From: Acidobacteriaceae bacterium | GTDB lineage: Bacteria; Acidobacteriota; Terriglobia; Terriglobales; Acidobacteriaceae | Assembly: GCA_027364815.1 (NCBI GenBank) | Contig: DAHXOQ010000123.1 | Location: 1-8,152, forward strand | Reading direction: 5' to 3' | DNA length: 8,152 nt | Shown here: piece by piece, positions 5,667 through 8,152 of the stretch | Layout of the letters: every line of letters begins with the position of its first letter | Position numbering within the stretch: position 1 is the first letter of the stretch | Made by a program: the position numbers and the translations under genes | The notes under the pieces: model-generated | Seen by the model: the letters and a program-made list of their open reading frames with translations, nothing else | The model's database searches: none | Told to the model about the DNA's origin: nothing

Positions 5667-7097
5667 CTATTTGGGCCAGGAGTGCACTTCGCGAATGATG
5701 GGGAGGATGGTTTGAAGGGGGTCGGCTGTTTCCAATGCGGTGACGGAAGCTGTTTGATCGGTTAGCAGGCGCGGGAGGCGAGAGACGGTCACGTGGGCGG
5801 GGGAGAGGGATGCATTCATGTCGGCACACAAGTGTTCGCCGGCGGCTTTGGCCATTGCGTACTCGGTCATTCCGGCGGGGCGTTCGGTAACGAAGACGGT
5901 GGAGGGGTAGAAGATGGACAAGCTGGGCTGGCGCAGACGAAGTACCTCGGATAATTGCCAGAATCCATCGACGAAGAAAGCCATGAATTCCTTCAATCGC
6001 CCGGGGGAGAAGATTTCCGATTGATGGCGGAAGATGGTTGGAGTTGCGAAATAGTAGAGATGCGTGGGCGCGTCTTTGAGTGAGGCGAGTTGCTCGGCGG
6101 CGGGCTTTCGGACGTCGTAGGGAAGAATTTCGCAGAGGCCGCCGGCGGAGCGAATTTCCTGAGCTACTTTTTCCGCATCATTTTTTCCGGCCTGGTAAGT
6201 AATCACGACGCGGGCGCCGCCCGAGGCGACGAGCTTGGCGGTCAACTCACCCAAGCCGCGTGAGCCGCCAACGATCAAGGCGAGAGAACCGGCGAAATCT
6301 GTGGGGGCCACCAAACCGGCGATAGATTCCATGGCGGGCTGCGATACGGGTGGCGTGCGCGCGGAGGATTCGACAATGCCAGTGAGGCCGCCTCCTGCGA
6401 TCGCCATCTGCACCGAGCTGAAACGTGGATCCGCTTCGGTCACGCGAAAGGCCAGGGAATCCTGAGGGAGTGATTCGGCGCAGGTTTGTATAGAGAGTTC
6501 ACTATAAATGGAGTGCATGCCGGGGCAAATCATTCCGACGAGATGGGTGCTGGCAGCAAGAGCAGCGATGCGCGCAGCTCCAAGCCACCTGGTTGCGGAT
6601 GGAAAGATTGCCGTCGCATTTTGTGAAGTCATCAGGAATGCAAGACGCCCGGAGAGAGCCGAGATTTGAGTGAAATCCAGATTCAGTGGCGTTGGCGAGA
6701 AAGGTATCAGTTCCAAAGAAGCGAGGGACGATTCGGGGGAATTCTGCCCGGGATCGCCAAAATCGATGGTGAGCTTAGAGCGTAAAACGTTGTTTGCGGA
6801 AATGTTCAGCCGTATGCGCGATGGCGTCTGCTGGGTGATGAGTAAATCTACAGACTCATCCAGATAGACGAACCGGCTGAACTGGATTCGGAGCCCGCTT
6901 ATTGTCGGCAGCTCTGGTTGCGCTGCGGCCAGGGAATCGAGCGCCCACAGCAACAGGTGGATTCCGTGAACGACGGGCGCGCCCGCGGAAGTGCGGGGCG
7001 CGGCAAGTGGATCGACATGGATTGGATTGTGGTCGCCAGAGATGGATGCGAAAAGTTTCTGGTCGGAGAAGGTGAATGTACGCTGTGCCAATTTCAT
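5667..7097 (-). CDS. MaoC-like hot-dog dehydratase fused to short-chain dehydrogenase/reductase
   Basis: A 476-aa fusion. Residues about 5-115 are a MaoC/hydratase-2 hot-dog domain: FASISGDHNPIHVD (15-29) carries the catalytic pair D22 and H27, and GAPVVHG follows at 39-45. Residues about 140-245 look like a second, degenerate hot-dog (CPGMHSIYSELSIQ near 191-204) without an obvious catalytic Asp/His. Residues about 270-476 are a Rossmann SDR with GGSRGLG (277-283), D328, S399 and Y413-x3-K417; the usual NNAG is replaced by YFATP. The expected chemistry is reversible hydration of an enoyl thioester plus NAD(P)H-dependent keto/hydroxyacyl reduction on CoA or ACP, in the cytoplasm. The ATG at 7095-7097 follows AGAGGA at 8 nt. 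The reading frame stays open 112 codons further upstream, but that part is an Arg/His/Pro-rich shadow of the MBOAT gene. It lies 32 nt after the MBOAT stop, so is probably cotranscribed. Confidence 0.88.
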   Translation of the reverse strand: MKLAQRTFTFSDQKLFASISGDHNPIHVDPLAAPRTSAGAPVVHGIHLLLWALDSLAAAQPELPTISGLRIQFSRFVYLDESVDLLITQQTPSRIRLNISANNVLRSKLTIDFGDPGQNSPESSLASLELIPFSPTPLNLDFTQISALSGRLAFLMTSQNATAIFPSATRWLGAARIAALAASTHLVGMICPGMHSIYSELSIQTCAESLPQDSLAFRVTEADPRFSSVQMAIAGGGLTGIVESSARTPPVSQPAMESIAGLVAPTDFAGSLALIVGGSRGLGELTAKLVASGGARVVITYQAGKNDAEKVAQEIRSAGGLCEILPYDVRKPAAEQLASLKDAPTHLYYFATPTIFRHQSEIFSPGRLKEFMAFFVDGFWQLSEVLRLRQPSLSIFYPSTVFVTERPAGMTEYAMAKAAGEHLCADMNASLSPAHVTVSRLPRLLTDQTASVTALETADPLQTILPIIREVHSWPK

Positions 7098-7129
7098 CAA
7101 CTTGTTCCTCTGCGGTTCCAGTGTGGAAG

Positions 7130-8152
7130 TTAAAAACCCTTGTAGACGATGCCGGGGGCGGGCTGGTTGAGAAGGATGGTGATGATAGCTGCGATCAGGA
7201 AGAGAGCGCTGGAGAAAACGACACGGGTGTAACGGCTCATGAGGAAAGCGCGCAGGGGTGTGTTGGCGGAGAAGAGGAAGGTGTGGATAGATTCCCAGAG
7301 TGCGAGGACGACGGTGGCGGTGAGGATGATGGCGCACCAGATGGCGAGCCATTGGATGGAGCCGAGGACGGAGAAGATAGAGTGCAATTGAGACCAGGTG
7401 GACCAGAACCAGAAGAGGGTGAGTGCGAACCATGTGAAGGTGAGTCCGCGACCGAAGGCGATGTAGATGGAGTTTGCGGCTAGGGATTTATAGCCTTTGC
7501 GGCCGAGGCGGCTGGCGAGCCAGAGTTGCCAGAATTTGTTGATGGCAACTCCGGCGCCCTGGAGGAGACCGAAGACGGCGAACTCGGAGGGGCGGCCGTG
7601 CCAGATGCCGACGAGGAAGAATGTGACGAAGAAGCAGAAGACGCCGAGGTAGGTTTGCAGGGTGATATTGGAGACGCGGCGCATCAATGTGATGAGGAGG
7701 GGATTGTAGACGTAAGTTTTGAGCCAGTTGGAGAGGGTGATGTGCCAGCGGGACCAGAAATCGAGGAAGGAGGAAGCGGAGAAGGGACGGTTGAAGTTTT
7801 CCGGGAGGCGTATGCGCATGAGTCGCGCGAGTGCGATGACGATGTCAATGTAGCCGGAGAAGTTGCAATAGAGGAAGAGGGGATAGAGGAGGGCGAGTTT
7901 GAAGGCGGCGAAAAGTTTGAGGGAGAGAGGGAAGTTGGGATGGAGTTGAGCCAGAGAGTCCTGCTGAAAAGCGTGGAGGAGCATGGCGAGGACGTTGACT
8001 TTGAAGAAGCCGAGGACGATGCGCTCGAGTTGGACGCCGATGACGTGGGGGCCGAGCGGGATGGGGGTGGTGGCGAATTGGTCGCGTGCGAAATCGTCGT
8101 AGAACTGTATGGGGCCGGAGACGAGGGTGGGGAAGTTGAGTGTGTAAAGGAG
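7130..8152 (-). CDS. MBOAT-family membrane O-acyltransferase (N-terminus outside window)
   Basis: The frame stays open to the window edge, giving 340 visible residues; the methionine at 7982-7984 is internal, because 56 further codons upstream read through conserved MBOAT sequence including NFPTLVSGPI. Visible motifs follow AlgI/DltB/PatA-type proteins: FNRPF then DFWSRWHITLSNWLK (His about residue 137), and the catalytic VGIWHG motif (His about residue 185). Many hydrophobic segments indicate a polytopic inner-membrane protein. Such enzymes move an acyl group from a cytoplasmic carrier across the membrane onto a polysaccharide, teichoic acid or similar acceptor. It sits upstream of a dehydratase/reductase fusion rather than algJ, algF or dltD, at least within view. 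The acceptor is unknown, and genes further upstream (ligase, carrier protein or partner) would be needed to tell. About 100-150 N-terminal residues are missing, judged by family length. Confidence 0.9.
   Translation of the reverse strand, partial: LLYTLNFPTLVSGPIQFYDDFARDQFATTPIPLGPHVIGVQLERIVLGFFKVNVLAMLLHAFQQDSLAQLHPNFPLSLKLFAAFKLALLYPLFLYCNFSGYIDIVIALARLMRIRLPENFNRPFSASSFLDFWSRWHITLSNWLKTYVYNPLLITLMRRVSNITLQTYLGVFCFFVTFFLVGIWHGRPSEFAVFGLLQGAGVAINKFWQLWLASRLGRKGYKSLAANSIYIAFGRGLTFTWFALTLFWFWSTWSQLHSIFSVLGSIQWLAIWCAIILTATVVLALWESIHTFLFSANTPLRAFLMSRYTRVVFSSALFLIAAIITILLNQPAPGIVYKGF

Noticed and set aside
5647..5686. Imperfect 20-bp tandem repeat spanning the stop codon of the dehydratase/SDR gene
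   Set aside because: The two units match at only about 15 of 20 positions, and the unit length is not a multiple of three. Chance is a sufficient explanation.
7098..7433. N-terminal 112-codon extension of the dehydratase/SDR reading frame
   Set aside because: It is Arg/His/Pro-rich low-quality sequence overlapping the MBOAT gene in another frame. The ATG at 7095-7097 has a good AGAGGA site and begins the recognisable MaoC domain.
7076..7483. Plus-strand 135-codon open frame rich in Glu/Gly/Asp
   Set aside because: It is antisense to the well-supported MBOAT and dehydratase genes, has biased acidic composition and shows no recognisable domain.
1..8152. CRISPR array, tRNA genes, complete insertion sequence or toxin-antitoxin pair
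   Set aside because: No regularly spaced repeats, tRNA-like cloverleaf, transposase motif or paired small genes were found on either strand.

Overview
The window looks like chromosomal DNA of a moderately GC-rich Gram-negative soil-type bacterium, most plausibly an Acidobacteriota member. The clues are a large lipoprotein of IPT/TIG domains, beta-propellers and a DUF11-like domain joined by Gly/Ser-rich linkers, which is common in that phylum, and the general style of the neighbouring proteins. This placement is inference; no 16S sequence is present.

Left end (1-1243): the window opens inside the 3' end of a 5S rRNA gene followed by a strong hairpin terminator. A 77-bp stretch (5S 3' end, spacer and terminator) is repeated perfectly at 1167-1243. 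Between the copies lies one minus-strand gene for a membrane-anchored HNH nuclease with a second, DksA/TraR-like zinc finger at its C-terminus. The second 5S copy keeps about the last 84 nt of 5S but lacks a recognisable 5' third. This looks like an insertion or duplication at a 5S gene: a small HNH cassette bounded by 5S 3' ends. It is the most unusual part of the window.

Middle (1341-5411): a small membrane-anchored rhodanese (minus) is divergent from a 66-aa Cys/His-containing protein of unknown function (plus). Next comes a lipoprotein of about 1,080 residues (plus), built as [TIG-propeller]-DUF11-[TIG-propeller]-TIG and evidently grown by internal duplication. It is probably displayed on the cell surface or in the periplasm.

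Convergent gap (5412-5666): it holds a terminator-like inverted repeat and a roughly 104-bp nested palindromic element with 13-bp perfect terminal inverted repeats, resembling a MITE or REP-type element or a structured RNA.

Right end (5667-8152, minus): an apparent operon of an MBOAT-family membrane O-acyltransferase (N-terminus outside the window) and, 32 nt downstream, a fusion of MaoC hot-dog dehydratase, second hot-dog-like region and short-chain dehydrogenase. Together they suggest production or reshaping of a thioester-bound acyl group and its transfer to an extracytoplasmic acceptor. The acceptor cannot be identified here.
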